The notes under the pieces: generated by a model
Database searches by the model: none
What the model was told of the DNA's origin: nothing
Seen by the model: the letters and a program-made list of their open reading frames with translations, nothing else
Assembly: GCA_016284975.1 (NCBI GenBank)
Contig: JAEEPV010000345.1
Location: 1-7,982, forward strand
DNA: 7,982 nt
Direction: 5' to 3'
From: Solobacterium sp.
Lineage (GTDB): Bacteria; Bacillota_I; Bacilli_A; Erysipelotrichales; Erysipelotrichaceae
Shown here: piece after piece, positions 6,732-7,982 of the stretch
Numbering within the stretch: the stretch's first letter is position 1
Layout: every line of letters starts with the position of its first letter
Made by a program: the position numbers and the translations under genes

Positions 6732-7874
6732 ATGTATCGGTTCTTTTTTATGGCATCCGTGCTTCTTTTTCTGGCGATGACCGTATTTGTCTATCTGAAC
6801 TATCCGAAAAGCTGGCGGGAAAACAAGATGTTCCGGGTGGTGCTGATCCTCTGGCACCTGACCGGAATGCTTGCCATATCGATTATTTTTACGGTATTTA
6901 AGACGATTCACCATGCGGGAATCAAATATGAGATCGTACGAATCGGAACCTATTACTATCTGATGGTTCTGCTGCTGACGATTTTGTTTGCGATACGTCT
7001 GGCAATCAGCAGTCTCTATCTGTTCATCATGAAGAAGCGTGGTGCTGAGATTCCGGAACAGGGGAAACGCTGGCTCACAGACAAACGGGTACACTCGATC
7101 CTGTTTATTCTGGCTGCCTATGTGATAACGACCGCCGGATACTTTAACATCGATATTCTCAATACAACGGAATATGATATTACGATCCATAAGAAGAGCG
7201 CCGAAAAGGATCTGAATGTACTTCTGGTGGCAGATATCCATGCCGGCAGCGGAAACTGGGAATTTACGTACACGGAACTGGCAGAGCAGATCGACGCTGC
7301 CAATGCGGATGTGATCCTTCTGGCAGGGGATATCTTTGATGAAACAACTTCTGATCATGATGTCGAACTGGTGAATTGGATGCTCGAGACGATTCGTCAG
7401 CCCAGATACGGGATCTACTATGTTTATGGAAATCATGATGATTCAACGAATGACTGGGCCGGGAAAACGATTCGTTCGATGGGAGTGACAACCCTGGAAG
7501 ATCGGATGACAATTCTGGGAGAAGATGTGCAGCTGATCGGACACGATGATCCCAAGCACAGTTCACTCACGTATCAGCAGCTGATGAGCTCTCTTCAAGT
7601 CGATTCTGAAAAACCGGTTCTGATGCTCACACATCGGCCAAAAGAATTCAGGGAATTGTCAGAGCTTGGCATTGACCTTGCAGTGGCAGGGCATACGCAT
7701 GGCTTTAATATCCCGTTCTTTATGGGAGAACCTTCACTGAATGATATGTATTATGGATGGCGGCAGTACGGAAATCTGAACGCAGTAACGACTTCAGGTG
7801 TAGCCGCCTGGGGCTGGCACTATAAATGGCCTGCAAAAAGCGAAATTGTTCTGATCCACCTGCATTTTGACTGA
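6732..7874 (+). CDS. Membrane-anchored calcineurin-like metallophosphoesterase
   Basis: The 380-residue protein has an N-terminal membrane region with about four hydrophobic segments (near residues 3-21, 35-56, 74-98 and 120-137) and then a calcineurin-like phosphoesterase domain. The two-metal site motifs are all present in order: D168-x-H170 ('VADIHAG'), D200 ('LAGDIFDE'), N234-H235-D236 ('YGNHDD'), H301 ('LTHRP') and H321-x-H323 ('AGHTHG'). The layout matches YkuE/YaeI-like proteins, which act on phosphoesters such as UDP-sugar or lipid pyrophosphates at the membrane. The exact substrate cannot be told. With four helices, the catalytic domain's side depends on topology, which I cannot settle. 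AAGGAGG at 6718-6724 is 7 nt before the ATG and fixes the start. No promoter is evident between the upstream terminator and the gene, so expression probably comes from read-through or from a promoter inside the preceding gene. Confidence 0.92.
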   Translation: MYRFFFMASVLLFLAMTVFVYLNYPKSWRENKMFRVVLILWHLTGMLAISIIFTVFKTIHHAGIKYEIVRIGTYYYLMVLLLTILFAIRLAISSLYLFIMKKRGAEIPEQGKRWLTDKRVHSILFILAAYVITTAGYFNIDILNTTEYDITIHKKSAEKDLNVLLVADIHAGSGNWEFTYTELAEQIDAANADVILLAGDIFDETTSDHDVELVNWMLETIRQPRYGIYYVYGNHDDSTNDWAGKTIRSMGVTTLEDRMTILGEDVQLIGHDDPKHSSLTYQQLMSSLQVDSEKPVLMLTHRPKEFRELSELGIDLAVAGHTHGFNIPFFMGEPSLNDMYYGWRQYGNLNAVTTSGVAAWGWHYKWPAKSEIVLIHLHFD

Positions 7875-7903
7875 AAAGAAGGAGTCCCCTTTGATCCGGG
7901 GCC

Positions 7904-7982
7904 TGTCAAGTAGACACCCAAAATATCTAAAGTAATGCCTGCCCAATCGGAGCTGATCCGGTTGGGTTTTTTGATGCGCTCA
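7904..7982 (-). mobile_element. Possible insertion-sequence end (partial, window edge)
   Basis: TGTCAAGTAGACACCC begins at 7904. This resembles the TG-starting terminal repeats of IS3/IS150-group elements in Firmicutes, whose ends often contain GTCTACTTGACA when read outward. The sequence to the right contains a terminator hairpin. The very last three bases (TCA) would be a TGA stop for a minus-strand gene lying outside the window, as expected for a transposase near its IS end. The left neighbour looks like a terminator cut short at this point. No transposase coding sequence is visible, so this is a weak call. Confidence 0.3.
7942..7972 (+). terminator. Rho-independent terminator near the right edge
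   Basis: CCCAATCGG (7942-7950) pairs with CCGGTTGGG (7958-7966), including one G-U pair, around a 7-nt loop, followed by TTTTTT (7967-7972). It would stop rightward transcription from the phosphoesterase gene, whether or not it belongs to a mobile element. Confidence 0.85.

Noticed and set aside
6663..7436. 257-codon minus-strand open frame opposite the phosphoesterase gene
   Set aside because: It is antisense to a gene with complete phosphoesterase motifs, has no ribosome binding site that I can support, and encodes a low-complexity His/Gln/Arg-rich product typical of shadow frames.

Overview
The window looks like a chromosomal segment of a low-to-moderate GC Gram-positive bacterium (Bacillota). 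An Erysipelotrichia- or Clostridia-like host is my best guess, but I cannot fix the genus. The reasons are strong AAGGAGG-type ribosome binding sites, a short lipoprotein signal peptide, an AGCS amino-acid:sodium symporter, many intrinsic terminators with U-tracts, and gene families typical of gut Firmicutes.

Left part (1-1200). The window opens in the 3' part of an XRE-type helix-turn-helix protein gene. About 435 bp without a protein gene follow. This stretch is AT-rich and carries three copies of TTGACAACAAT, an inverted repeat, and then, read on the minus strand, a tRNA-Lys(CUU) gene with a clear promoter. Between the tRNA 3' end and its terminator lies a tandem array of three small hairpins. 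Their 7-bp stems differ in sequence but are base-paired in every copy, while the AU-rich linkers are conserved. This array is the least explained structure in the window. The XRE gene and the direct repeats next to a tRNA could mark the edge of an integrated element lying to the left, but no integrase or att duplication is visible.

Middle part (1200-4800). A predicted surface lipoprotein with a thioredoxin-like CPWC motif has its own terminator. It is followed by an AGCS sodium:alanine (or glycine) symporter gene, which converges on tgt (queuine/preQ1 tRNA-guanine transglycosylase) across a shared hairpin terminator.

Right part (4800-7982). A compact divergent promoter region with an 8-bp inverted repeat separates tgt from a three-gene operon joined by ATGA overlaps: a small two-helix membrane protein, a SmtB-like zinc-sensing ArsR repressor, and a DEDDh 3'-5' exonuclease. 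The first gene appears to be read from a nearly leaderless mRNA. Next come a small pyrophosphatase-fold protein whose catalytic aspartates seem lost, driven by a near-consensus promoter, and a membrane-anchored calcineurin-like metallophosphoesterase. The last ~80 bp may be the end of an insertion sequence that cut off the terminator of the phosphoesterase gene.

Most genes are ordinary housekeeping or accessory functions. The functional link between the zinc-sensor operon and its neighbours is inferred, not shown.
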